26,411 nucleotides of DNA from Acidobacteriaceae bacterium (GTDB lineage Bacteria; Acidobacteriota; Terriglobia; Terriglobales; Acidobacteriaceae): contig PMBA01000437.1 of the NCBI GenBank assembly GCA_003152795.1, forward strand, positions 3,723 to 30,133. The letters run 5' to 3'. The notes under the pieces were generated by a model. That model saw only the letters and a list, made by a program, of their open reading frames with translations. It was not told the DNA's origin and did no database searches. Shown here one piece after another: positions 1 through 7,566 of this stretch. Numbering within the stretch: position 1 is the first letter of the stretch; each line of letters opens with the position of its first letter. A program made the translations under genes and the position numbers.

Positions 1-1022
1 AAAGCAATGGCCGAGATGAAGGCGAAGAAGATGTTTCCGGCGAGGGCTTGAGCGAGCAACGGCGCACTCATGTTCGTGCCCCCGTGAGTCTTGATGAAGT
101 CGGGGCCGACGATGGTGGCGGCGCCGAAGCCGAGGAAAGTGGTCATGATGTAGAAGCTGCCAATCAGTACCATCGCCCAAACCACGCTGTAGCGGGCGGT
201 TTTGGCGTCGGGGACGGTATAGAACCGCACCAGGATGTGGGGCAGTCCGGCCGTGCCAAAGATCAGCGCCATGCCCAGTGAAATCAGATCGAGCGGTCCG
301 TAAGGCGGCTTATAACGCAGCCCGGGCGTCATGAAATCCTTGACCACCTCCACGCCCTTGGCATCGTGATAGGTCACGTGCCCGATGGCGCCGAAGAAGT
401 CGCCGAAACTGAAGTGAAAGTGAGCCATAACCAGGATACTGAGCAACAGTGTGCCCGCCATGAGCAGAATCGCTTTGATGATCTGCACCCAGGTGGTGGC
501 CAGCATGCCGCCGAAAACAACGTAGATGATCATCAGAATGCCAACGCCAGTGACCGCCTGATTGTAGGAGACGTGGCCACCGAGCAGGAGCTTCACCAAG
601 GCGCCCGCGCCCACCATCTGCGCGATCATGTAAAAGGTGCTGACCGTCAGCGTGCTGAGCGAAGCCATGGCCCGGACCGGCCGCGGCTTGAGGCGGTACG
701 CGAGCACGTCCGCCATGGTGTACTTGCCGGCATTGCGGAGGGGTTCGGCGATCACTAATAACACGGTGAGGTAAGCCACCAGCCATCCCACCGAAAACAG
801 GAAGCCGTCATAGCCCTGGAAGGCGATGATGCCGGCAATACCGAGGAACGATGCGGCGCTCATGTAGTCGCCGGCCACCGCGATTCCGTTCTGCCAGCCC
901 TTGATCTGGCGGCTGGCCGCAAAGTAGGCGCTGGCGCCCGACGAGCGCTTCGAGGCCCAGTAGGTAATGCCAAGAGTAATTGCGATAAAAAGCAGGAACA
1001 TTAAAAGCGGAACGTTCGCCAT
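1..1022 (-). CDS. actP: ActP-type cation/acetate symporter, partial (C-terminus beyond left edge)
   Basis: A sodium:solute symporter family (SSF) inner-membrane carrier, most like ActP, which takes up acetate and other short carboxylates. The first 340 residues are visible; ActP proteins are about 550 residues, so roughly 200 C-terminal residues lie beyond the window. The chain begins MANVPLLMFLLFIAITLGI and shows the SSF landmarks: an early YWASKRSSGASAYFAASRQIKGWQNGIAVAGDYMSA-type region (seen in parts), then successive hydrophobic segments including LLVIAEPLRNAGKYTMADVL and GMALIFGTAGLPHILVRFYT. The ATG at 1022-1020 has an AAAGGAGG ribosome site lying inside the last codons of the upstream DUF485 gene, whose stop is only 3 nt away, so the two are probably translationally coupled. 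It is the last visible gene of a cstA-DUF485-actP operon. The family assignment is secure; the exact substrate is inferred. Confidence 0.93.
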   Translation of the reverse strand, partial: MANVPLLMFLLFIAITLGITYWASKRSSGASAYFAASRQIKGWQNGIAVAGDYMSAASFLGIAGIIAFQGYDGFLFSVGWLVAYLTVLLVIAEPLRNAGKYTMADVLAYRLKPRPVRAMASLSTLTVSTFYMIAQMVGAGALVKLLLGGHVSYNQAVTGVGILMIIYVVFGGMLATTWVQIIKAILLMAGTLLLSILVMAHFHFSFGDFFGAIGHVTYHDAKGVEVVKDFMTPGLRYKPPYGPLDLISLGMALIFGTAGLPHILVRFYTVPDAKTARYSVVWAMVLIGSFYIMTTFLGFGAATIVGPDFIKTHGGTNMSAPLLAQALAGNIFFAFISAIA

Positions 1023-1025
1023 AAT

Positions 1026-1394
1026 CTACTTGCCTCCTTTGAGGATCTCGGCCCTGTCCACAATGTCTTTTGCCAACCGGTCAAAGTTGTTGGCGGCTTT
1101 GACGTAGAGGCCGGCAATGAGCCACGCCACGAAAAACTGAGACAGAGCGAAGAGGTAGGCGAGGTTGAGTCCGCCGATTACCTTGGTCGCCATGAACTGC
1201 GGCGCGTAGCCGACCAGCACGGGCAACGCGAAGTAGTAGAGCACGAAGAAAATAAATGCGGGTACGATAAAGGTCTTCTTCGTGGCCATGAGGTCTTTAA
1301 ATTCCCGGCTGTCTGCGATCTTGTCCCAGATTGCCTGAGATGCTTGGTAGCGCTCTTCCGGGCGCGTGACGCTAGGCTTCGACGCTTCTACCAT
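1026..1394 (-). CDS. DUF485 small membrane protein (YjcH-like)
   Basis: A 122-residue inner-membrane protein of the DUF485/YjcH family, whose members are almost always encoded just before actP-type symporters; the molecular role is unsettled. Two transmembrane segments are visible (around TFIVPAFIFFVLYYFALPVL and LAYLFALSQFFVAWLIAGLY), flanked by a charged N-terminus and the basic C-terminal tail AEILKGGK. The frame is open farther upstream, but I choose the ATG at 1394 (MVEASKPSV) because an AAGGAGG ribosome site sits 6 nt before it, the conserved part of the family starts shortly after, and the longer version would overlap cstA. It lies 71 nt after the cstA stop and 3 nt before actP. E. coli has acs-yjcH-actP; here cstA takes the place of acs in the operon. 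Confidence 0.88.
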   Translation of the reverse strand: MVEASKPSVTRPEERYQASQAIWDKIADSREFKDLMATKKTFIVPAFIFFVLYYFALPVLVGYAPQFMATKVIGGLNLAYLFALSQFFVAWLIAGLYVKAANNFDRLAKDIVDRAEILKGGK

Positions 1395-1465
1395 TGGGCT
1401 CCTCCTTGAACTCGGTGAATTCACTACCACACTCGACCTGGCCGAAGCCATGGCCTCCTTGCTTA

Positions 1466-3319
1466 CTAGCAGCAACCCATCTTCACTTCACCGCTCGTGG
1501 TGAGCGGAGGACCAAAGGCCTCCTGGGGCGCGGGAGCACCGTTCAGCACCTTGATCCAACGTCGAACGGCCTCGAATACAACGACAATTACTCCTACAAT
1601 AAAGATGGCCATAAGGACTGAATCCAGGTAACCGGTAAATACTTGACCGGGCTTGGAGGTCAGGGGCCAAAAAATGTTCTTGATCGACAGCACACCCGCC
1701 GTAAGTGTCGTGACACCCACAAAGCACATGGGAAGGGCCGTGATCCAGGCATATTTGTGCTTGCCCATGTTAATGAGGAAGGTCGTGGTTACGGCCAGGG
1801 CGATGGTCGCCAGCAACTGGTTGCCGGTTCCGAACAATGGCCATATCGTGGAAATATTTCCGGTGTAGATCAGGTATCCCCAGGCCAGAACCACAAAGAA
1901 GCTGGTGATCAGATTTCCGGGCAGCCAGGCACTGTTGCCGAAGGGCTTGTAGACTTTGCCCATGAGTTCCTGGAGCACGTAGCGGGCCACGCGGGTTCCG
2001 GTGTCGACGGTGGTCAGGATGAACAGGGCTTCAAACATGATGGCGTAGTGATACCAGTAGCCCATCAAACGATCCATCCCCGGCAGCCCGCGAAAGATTT
2101 GCGCCATGCCAACCGCCAGGGAGACGGCGCCTCCCGTCCGCCCGGCGAGTTTCTCCCCGACTTCGCGGGAGAACATATCGAGATTGACCGTGTTCAAGCC
2201 GAGATGGGCGAAGACCTGGGGCGGGGTGTTGATGGCGAAGTAGTCGCCCGGATAAAGGGAGCAGGCCGCAATCAAAGCCAGCACGCCCACCAGCGACTCC
2301 GCGACCATCGCTCCATATCCGATGAAGCGGGCGTCACTTTCCTTGTCCAGCATTTTGGGCGTGGTGCCGGAGGCGACCAGCGAGTGAAAGCCGGAGATGG
2401 CGCCGCAAGCAATGGTCACGAAGAGAAATGGGAACAGACTGCCTTTGATGATGGGGCCGCCACCATGAATAAACTGGGTGATGGCGGGAAACTTAATGTT
2501 GGGATGAACCACGAAGACGCCGACGATGAGGACGGCAATGGTGCCTAACTTAACGTAGGTGGAGAGGTAGTCGCGGGGTTCGAGCACCAGCCAGACGGGG
2601 AGAACGGAAGCGATGAGACCATAGATGGCAATGAGAATCGTGATCTGGTGGGGCGTAAACGTAAGTGCCGACGCCGCTCCGCTCTGAGCCACCCAGTGTC
2701 CGGCAATCACGCCGCCGATCAAACAGACGACGCCAAAGATACTGGGACCGGTTACGGTAATTTTTCCGGCATGGCTCTTGAACATCCACACGCCCATGAT
2801 GACGGCGATGGGGATGGTCATGCCGATGGTGAAGACGCCCCACGGGCTGCTCGAAAGCGCATTGACCACTACAATGCCGAGGCCGGCGAGCGTGACCAGA
2901 AGAATAAAGAGCACGGCGACCATCGCCACCAGGCCCGCAAAGTGACTGATTTCGGTGCGCGCAATATCCGCTAACGAGCGGCCGCGGTGACGCACCGAAG
3001 CCACCAGCACGGTGAAGTCCTGAACACAGCCGGCGAGCACGGCGCCGATCAAGAGCCAAAGGAACCCGGGCGCAAACCCGAACTGCGCCGCGAGTGTGGG
3101 ACCGACCAGCGGCCCGGCTCCGGCGATGGCTGCGAAGTGATGTCCGAAGAGCACCCAGCGTGGCGAAGCAACATAGTTATGTCCGTCTGCGTAAGTGTGC
3201 CCAGGAGTGATGCGGCGATCGTCAAGCGCCAGTGCCTTGGCGGCGATGAATGCACTGTAGTAGCGGTACGCGATCGCGTACACGCACAGCGCCCCCAGCA
3301 AAACTGGAAAAGTGTTCAT
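1466..3319 (-). CDS. cstA: CstA-family carbon starvation protein / pyruvate transporter
   Basis: A 617-residue polytopic inner-membrane protein of the CstA/BtsT family, which imports pyruvate (and in some bacteria peptides) with protons. The N-terminus MNTFPVLLGALCVYAIAYRYY and the following DDRRITPGHTYADGHNYVAS and LFGHHFAAIAGAGPLVGPTL stretches are family hallmarks; GCVQDFTVLVASVRHRGRSL and SGFHSLVASGTTPKML also fit. It is shorter than the E. coli proteins (about 700 residues), and no YbdD/YjiX-type (DUF466) small partner gene follows it. The chain ends in a double cysteine (KMGCC). The start at 3319 has a CTGGAG ribosome site 6 nt upstream. It is the first gene of an operon with DUF485 and actP. 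I see no CRP-like palindrome in its 285-nt upstream region, unlike the neighbouring carboxylate genes. Confidence 0.94.
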   Translation of the reverse strand: MNTFPVLLGALCVYAIAYRYYSAFIAAKALALDDRRITPGHTYADGHNYVASPRWVLFGHHFAAIAGAGPLVGPTLAAQFGFAPGFLWLLIGAVLAGCVQDFTVLVASVRHRGRSLADIARTEISHFAGLVAMVAVLFILLVTLAGLGIVVVNALSSSPWGVFTIGMTIPIAVIMGVWMFKSHAGKITVTGPSIFGVVCLIGGVIAGHWVAQSGAASALTFTPHQITILIAIYGLIASVLPVWLVLEPRDYLSTYVKLGTIAVLIVGVFVVHPNIKFPAITQFIHGGGPIIKGSLFPFLFVTIACGAISGFHSLVASGTTPKMLDKESDARFIGYGAMVAESLVGVLALIAACSLYPGDYFAINTPPQVFAHLGLNTVNLDMFSREVGEKLAGRTGGAVSLAVGMAQIFRGLPGMDRLMGYWYHYAIMFEALFILTTVDTGTRVARYVLQELMGKVYKPFGNSAWLPGNLITSFFVVLAWGYLIYTGNISTIWPLFGTGNQLLATIALAVTTTFLINMGKHKYAWITALPMCFVGVTTLTAGVLSIKNIFWPLTSKPGQVFTGYLDSVLMAIFIVGVIVVVFEAVRRWIKVLNGAPAPQEAFGPPLTTSGEVKMGCC

Positions 3320-3520
3320 GAACCGCTCCAGTTAAAGCAAATAATGGCCGATCAAGCCAGCCCAGACGAACGCATCCTACACCCTTCACGGAATCCGGCA
3401 CAATGACTTCGCCTGGCCGAAGCGCCGCCAAAATGTCGGGACAGACCAGCAATCGTAAGCGTCTTTCCGCGACCAAGCTCGAATGCAACACTGCCAATCC
3501 GTTTATTTCCGGGCGGGAAT

Positions 3521-3549
3521 CGCTCCCAGAACAATTGTTCCTGGGAGCG
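3521..3549. terminator. Strong palindrome between porin-like gene and cstA, possible terminator
   Basis: Nine-base arms CGCTCCCAG (3521-3529) and CTGGGAGCG (3541-3549) are perfectly complementary, and the 11 nt between them contain the palindrome AACAATTGTT, so nearly the whole 29 bp can pair; GGAA/TTCC outside extends the stem with a bulge. It lies about 55 nt after the stop of the porin-like gene and about 200 nt before cstA, both on the minus strand. There is no clear T-run on either strand, so it may stop or stabilise the porin mRNA end, or be an operator. A weaker hairpin AGCGAAA/TTTCGCT (3584-3590/3599-3605) sits right at the porin stop. Confidence 0.5.
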
Positions 3550-3604
3550 AGTTCCTTTCCGGGATTGCAGACACTCGCTTCTCAGCGAAACAAAATCATT
3601 TCGC

Positions 3605-5632
3605 TCAGAAGGTGAAGATCGGCCCAAACTCCTCGCGCAGATCTCTCCAGGTGCGGCTCGGTACTCCTGCCACCGAAGTATTTGGCGTATAGACTCCGGC
3701 GGAATTCGGGAGTGCGTAGCTGCTGAACAGGGATAGCTCGTAGCCAAAGGAGCACCACGGGTTCACTTTGTGGTACAGGGTGACGGCCTGGAGGGTGCTT
3801 TTGTAAGGACCGGCGCCGTCCGCGCCGATACCTTTGGCGCGTGCGAAGTCGGAATGCTCAACCGCATCGAGGCCGGAGTGGAGATACAGGGTCCAGCCGG
3901 CGTTGCGGCCCTTGGGTTCGGCGTTGAACCAACGGGAGAGCGGCAGGCCGAGATTGACGAACCCGCCATAGCCGCGGACTGCGATCTGCGGAGCCACGAC
4001 GACCTGCCCCGCGGCATTCTGACCGAAGAGCACGGTCGAGGACCGATCCACCGATGGAGCACTGACCAGGTTGATCAGGCCAGTCTCGTCGTTGAAGTTG
4101 GAAAGCAGCTGACCGGCGAACATGAATCTAAGGTCGGCGCCGCGGTAGGCGCTGGCCACCAGCGTTGCCCAACGGGTTGGGAGTTGGAGTGCCACTTGCA
4201 GCCCATAGGCATTACTCGAGTTGGTAGCGCCGTGAGGGAAAGCAGCCTGGGCGGCAGCATAATTGGCAATGGTCGTGGGGCTACTGCCGGCGGGAGCGTT
4301 AATTGCCGAACGCAGAACGATGGCTTCGCGGCGAGCCTCAAAGGTGCTGAAAATGAGTTGCGCGGGAGCGACTGCCGGAGCCGTGTCCAGTTGCCATTGC
4401 AGGACGGCTCGTCCTTCAAGTTCGGGACGACCCGAATCTGCGCCCTGACGCTCGCCATAACCGAGTTGGTTGCCGAGGCCGTTGGTGACAGAACAGGTGA
4501 CGGCAGTTGCAGTTCCCGGAACGAAACTCGCCGGGATCGTGCAAATGGTGGCGTCCGCCGGCAGGTTGCCTTCGCTGGGCATCATGATGGCGAACTCGGG
4601 GGAAAACTTGAAATTGCGCGACCCACCTAACTTCTGTATGAGGCCAAAGCGCATTTGAGGAGCACGCTCGTACGTGTCTCCCCAGTAAGCGCCGAGGAAG
4701 GTGGTTTCGAGCATGTTGGGAAGTGCGCTCGAGCCGTAAATGGTCCAGTCCTGGCCGCCCTCGAAGAAGATGTCGGACTTGTCGCTCGCGGCATAATCCA
4801 AGCGGGCATAGGCGAGGCGGAGTTGCGGGGCGTTGCTGCGAATGCTGGAGACGTTGCGGTTATCGGCGCGGCTGAGGTTGCCTTCAAAATCGCCCTCGAC
4901 CTTGCCGGTCAACGTCAATTTCTTTGAGATATCGGGCCATTCGAAGTTTGCGCCGAAGCGTGTGGCACGCGCTTTGATGTGAAAGGAAGGATTGGTGTTT
5001 GGCCCGGTGTCGGTATTGAGAAAGCCCGGAACGAGGAAGTCATCGCCGCGCGGGTCGCTGGAATCATGTGCCGCCGTGGCCTTGATGAGTCCGTATGGCG
5101 TCACTCTGATCGCTCCCAGCTTCAAGGCCGGAATCAGTCCGTCTTTCACGGGCGCATCAAGCGGAAGCACGCGGACGGGAGCAATCGCGGGCACGACAGT
5201 CGGTCCCGCGGGCTTTTGCTCGGCGGGAGCTTGAGCCGCGGACTGGGATGCTAGAGCCATCGTCCCGGGAACCGCCGCGATCGCCGACAGATCCTGCGCG
5301 TTCACCAGGCCTTTTTGCGAGAGCGCCTGCACCAGGGCTTGAAATTGAGCTGTGGGCGAGGCATCGCGAATCGCGTTGGCCTCGGTAGGCGCGAGAACAC
5401 CTTTCATCACCAGGACACCCAGCAACGCGGTGACATTGGCATCGCTGCTGGCCGCAGCCAGGCCTAAGCCGACGCTGGGGTTCGGGCTACCCGCGGTGGG
5501 ACTGCCTTCGGTGGCCGTTGTGTTCACGACATTTTCATTTGCCGTTTTGGCGTTGTTGTTTTCAGCCATGACGGGAACAACCGCAATGGCCAGCGCTAAC
5601 AGGCTTGACAAGTACTTTTTCGACTTCAGCAT
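3605..5632 (-). CDS. Porin-like outer-membrane beta-barrel protein
   Basis: A predicted outer-membrane channel of 675 residues. The start at 5632 is chosen because MLKSKKYLSSLLALAIAVVPVMA is a classic signal peptide (cut after VMA) and a TGAGGAGA ribosome site lies 8 nt upstream; the open frame 20 codons farther out lacks these. The mature N-terminus is a low-complexity, helical region (about residues 25-150, with LLGVLVMKGVLAPTEANAIR), followed by alternating amphipathic strands from about residue 170 (KLGAIRVTPYGLIKATAAHD) to a C-terminal phenylalanine (GPIFTF), the usual barrel-assembly signal. The architecture recalls DcaP/OprP-type porins for small acids, but I cannot assign a subfamily. 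It sits between carboxylate transporter genes and shares a CRP-like promoter design with the MFS gene upstream, suggesting it lets carboxylates through the outer membrane. Confidence 0.82.
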   Translation of the reverse strand: MLKSKKYLSSLLALAIAVVPVMAENNNAKTANENVVNTTATEGSPTAGSPNPSVGLGLAAASSDANVTALLGVLVMKGVLAPTEANAIRDASPTAQFQALVQALSQKGLVNAQDLSAIAAVPGTMALASQSAAQAPAEQKPAGPTVVPAIAPVRVLPLDAPVKDGLIPALKLGAIRVTPYGLIKATAAHDSSDPRGDDFLVPGFLNTDTGPNTNPSFHIKARATRFGANFEWPDISKKLTLTGKVEGDFEGNLSRADNRNVSSIRSNAPQLRLAYARLDYAASDKSDIFFEGGQDWTIYGSSALPNMLETTFLGAYWGDTYERAPQMRFGLIQKLGGSRNFKFSPEFAIMMPSEGNLPADATICTIPASFVPGTATAVTCSVTNGLGNQLGYGERQGADSGRPELEGRAVLQWQLDTAPAVAPAQLIFSTFEARREAIVLRSAINAPAGSSPTTIANYAAAQAAFPHGATNSSNAYGLQVALQLPTRWATLVASAYRGADLRFMFAGQLLSNFNDETGLINLVSAPSVDRSSTVLFGQNAAGQVVVAPQIAVRGYGGFVNLGLPLSRWFNAEPKGRNAGWTLYLHSGLDAVEHSDFARAKGIGADGAGPYKSTLQAVTLYHKVNPWCSFGYELSLFSSYALPNSAGVYTPNTSVAGVPSRTWRDLREEFGPIFTF

Positions 5633-5700
5633 AGACGGTGTCTCCTCATAGACGGTGTTTCGTGACACAAATTCGGCACAGCTCCAGGGCACTGCACATG

Positions 5701-5772
5701 GGGCGCAACCCTATGTGTTTTTCACAAACCACGCTGTAACACGCATCACGTTCCAGAGTGATCGACATCACT
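5701..5772 (-). promoter_or_regulatory. CRP-type tandem-site promoter of the porin-like gene
   Basis: Read on the minus strand, a -10-like TAGGGT (5713-5708) predicts a start near 5701, 69 nt before the ATG. A degenerate CRP-like palindrome TGTAA-N6-TCACG (5735-5750) is centred at 5742.5, exactly -41.5 from that start, the class II activator position. A perfect one, AGTGA-N6-TCACT (5757-5772), is centred at -63.5, a class I position two helical turns farther up. The element around the start (ACATAGGGTTGCGCCC) recurs before the MFS gene. The palindromes are seen directly; the activator and start point are inferred. Confidence 0.6.
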
Positions 5773-5885
5773 TCAGCGAACTTATAGCCCCAAACGGAAA
5801 TGAACGACTGTCGCGCTGTCGAGAACGGTTTTCAATATCTGCAAAGGGCACGGCGCGGCAACGGCTAACCATGGCCATTGCGCGG

Positions 5886-7301
5886 CTATGCACCCGGTTC
5901 TTCAAACTGCGGCTCGCCTGCAAGTCCGGCCACGGTTGCCGCATTCCGGGCAGTGTCGAAGGCGCGTTCCTTTTCTCCAACTTGGTCAAGGCTCAGATCC
6001 TTGGTCTCGGGAGAGTAGAGCAGGCTGACGAAGGTCATGACCGAACCGATGGTCAGAATCACGGCCGGGGATAACCACAGATCCTGTTTCTCGATGGCAG
6101 CGATAAACGGAATCTTGTGAGCCCACCAGACGTAAGCGCTGAACCACGCCCCCAGCAGTGCGCCGGAGGAGTAGCCAAAGCCCACGCCGGCAGCGCGGCG
6201 TTTCGTCGGGAAGCGCTCACAGAGATAGGCGGGAACCACACCCCATGCCAGTTTGAGCATGGCGGCCATGACGGTGCCGAGGACGGCCATCCACAGATTG
6301 CGTGCAATCGCGGCATGATAGAGAACGTAAAAAACTGGGATTCCGAAGACCACGAGAAAGCCGCAATACCACTGGGTCAGAATTTTTCTGCCCGTTTTAT
6401 CCGACAGCCAGCCGTAGAAGTTGTAACCAAGAAACGCCATGAAGAGCGCGAAGCCGTAGATCAGGCTGTAAGTGGTGGTGTCGAAGCCGCGTCCTTTGAG
6501 GGTCAGGATGTTAGGGAGGAATCCGTAGACCGAGTAGTCGGTGAGGAACAGACCGGTCATAAAGAAAAAGACCTGCAGGAAGTCGAAGAGTTGGGGTGGC
6601 TTGAACAAGCTCAAGAAAGGGGATTTCTCGATCTTGCCGAGGGCCTTGGCTTTCTCGAATTCGGGCGACTCATGCAGATTGTTGCGAATATAAAGGGCCA
6701 GAAATACCGGAATCACCCCAGTCATGAAAACGATGCGCCAGCCATAGGTAATCATCGTCTCCTTGGTGGTCAGGTAAGAAACGAGGGCAAAAACCAGCGA
6801 GCCGAGGACATAGCCGAGAGGGAACCCGGATTGGATGAACCCGCCAATCATGCCGCGTCTTTTTTGCGGAGCATATTCGATGGCGAAGGTGTGACCCACG
6901 GCATATTCGCCGCCGAAGAAAATTCCCATCACCAAACGCAGAGAACAGAAGATCACGTAGGACCACACACCGACCTGCGCGTACGTTGGCAGGAAGCCTC
7001 CAAGCAGGGACATCAGGCCCACCCCTCCAATCGTCAAAACCAGGAGGAACCTGCGGCCGATCTTGTCGGCATAACGTCCAAAGATCGCCGAACCAATTGG
7101 TCTCGCAGCCATGGTGATCGAATAGCTGAACACAATGACGATGTACTGCCAGGCCGCGCTGCCTTTGGGTGAGATGAAGACTTTCACCAGAATTGGCGCC
7201 ATGATCAGAACAAGCGCCATATCGTAGGCGTCAAGCATGAACCCTAAGAACTGGGAAAACATTGCCATCTTGGCTTGGTTGGAGAGTTGCTGCTCCGGCA
7301 T
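5886..7301 (-). CDS. MFS carboxylate/sialate-type proton symporter (MHS/Jen1/NanT-like)
   Basis: A 471-residue 12-helix major facilitator transporter. The signature GRYADKIGRRFLLV after helix 2 and the second-half copy GWLSDKTGRKIL are visible, as is FFGGEYAVGHTFAIEYAP, typical of the metabolite:H+ symporter and sialate/lactate (NanT, Jen1) branches, which carry organic acids. The start at 7301 (MPEQQLSNQAKMAMFSQF) has a CAGGAG ribosome site 5 nt upstream; the frame is open 39 codons farther, but that stretch covers the promoter. The gene is divergent from the acyl-CoA ligase gene, and both promoters carry CRP-like sites, so import of a carboxylate followed by CoA activation is the natural reading. 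The precise substrate (lactate, pyruvate, propionate or acetate) cannot be told from sequence. Confidence 0.88.
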   Translation of the reverse strand: MPEQQLSNQAKMAMFSQFLGFMLDAYDMALVLIMAPILVKVFISPKGSAAWQYIVIVFSYSITMAARPIGSAIFGRYADKIGRRFLLVLTIGGVGLMSLLGGFLPTYAQVGVWSYVIFCSLRLVMGIFFGGEYAVGHTFAIEYAPQKRRGMIGGFIQSGFPLGYVLGSLVFALVSYLTTKETMITYGWRIVFMTGVIPVFLALYIRNNLHESPEFEKAKALGKIEKSPFLSLFKPPQLFDFLQVFFFMTGLFLTDYSVYGFLPNILTLKGRGFDTTTYSLIYGFALFMAFLGYNFYGWLSDKTGRKILTQWYCGFLVVFGIPVFYVLYHAAIARNLWMAVLGTVMAAMLKLAWGVVPAYLCERFPTKRRAAGVGFGYSSGALLGAWFSAYVWWAHKIPFIAAIEKQDLWLSPAVILTIGSVMTFVSLLYSPETKDLSLDQVGEKERAFDTARNAATVAGLAGEPQFEEPGA

Positions 7302-7369
7302 AAGAACTCCTGTATGAAGGAGATGTCCTCTGCGGCTCCGACTCGGCGGAGGCCGTGGCTCAGAACATC

Positions 7370-7441
7370 GGGCGCAACCGTATGTCGTTTCTGGAGAGCG
7401 CGCCGTGATGTGGGTCACATTGCAATGTGCCGTCCGTCATA
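7370..7441 (-). promoter_or_regulatory. CRP-type tandem-site promoter of the MFS gene
   Basis: On the minus strand a TACGGT -10-like box (7382-7377) predicts a start near 7370, 69 nt before the ATG at 7301, the same distance as at the porin-like gene. A good palindrome CGTGA-N6-TCACA (7404-7419) is centred at 7411.5, exactly -41.5; a degraded one TGTGC-N6-TCATA (7426-7441) is centred at 7433.5, exactly -63.5. Thus strong and weak sites are swapped relative to the porin promoter. Activator identity is inferred from the CRP consensus TGTGA-N6-TCACA. Confidence 0.6.
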
Positions 7442-7478
7442 ACAGGTAACTCCTCAGCGTGGCAGGAACACGCCATGC

Positions 7479-7528
7479 TGTGATCTGCGTCACTGCCGGC
7501 AACTCCTAAACCGATCAAAATCCACGCC
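7479..7528 (+). promoter_or_regulatory. CRP-type class II promoter of the acyl-CoA ligase gene
   Basis: A palindrome TGTGA-N6-TCACT (7479-7494) is centred at 7486.5. A -10-like CAAAAT at 7516-7521 predicts a start near 7528, putting the palindrome at -41.5, the class II position. The ATG follows 39 nt later at 7567. A separate palindrome GCGTG-N7-CACGC (7457-7473) lies just upstream and does not match the CRP consensus; its role is unknown. E. coli acs is also CRP-activated, which makes the reading plausible. Confidence 0.55.
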
Positions 7529-7566
7529 GTCCTGCTACTAACTCGCAGCACGCTCCGGAGGTCCGC

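Noticed and set aside
1466..1480. C-terminal double cysteine of CstA as a lipidation signal
   Set aside because: Prenylation-type C-terminal CC signals are eukaryotic; nothing in a bacterial context supports this reading.
1643..2548. Long plus-strand open frame (301 codons) opposite cstA
   Set aside because: It is antisense to a clearly recognisable transporter, has no family features and a low-complexity Gly/Asp/His-rich translation typical of the complement of a GC-rich gene.
5701..5720. TTGC-containing element before the porin-like and MFS genes as a sigma-54 promoter
   Set aside because: The GG-N10-GC spacing does not hold at either site, whereas a TANNNT -10 box plus CRP-like palindromes at -41.5 fits both.
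6117..7172. Long plus-strand open frame (351 codons) opposite the MFS gene
   Set aside because: Shadow of the MFS gene; charged, low-complexity product with no ribosome site or recognisable motif.
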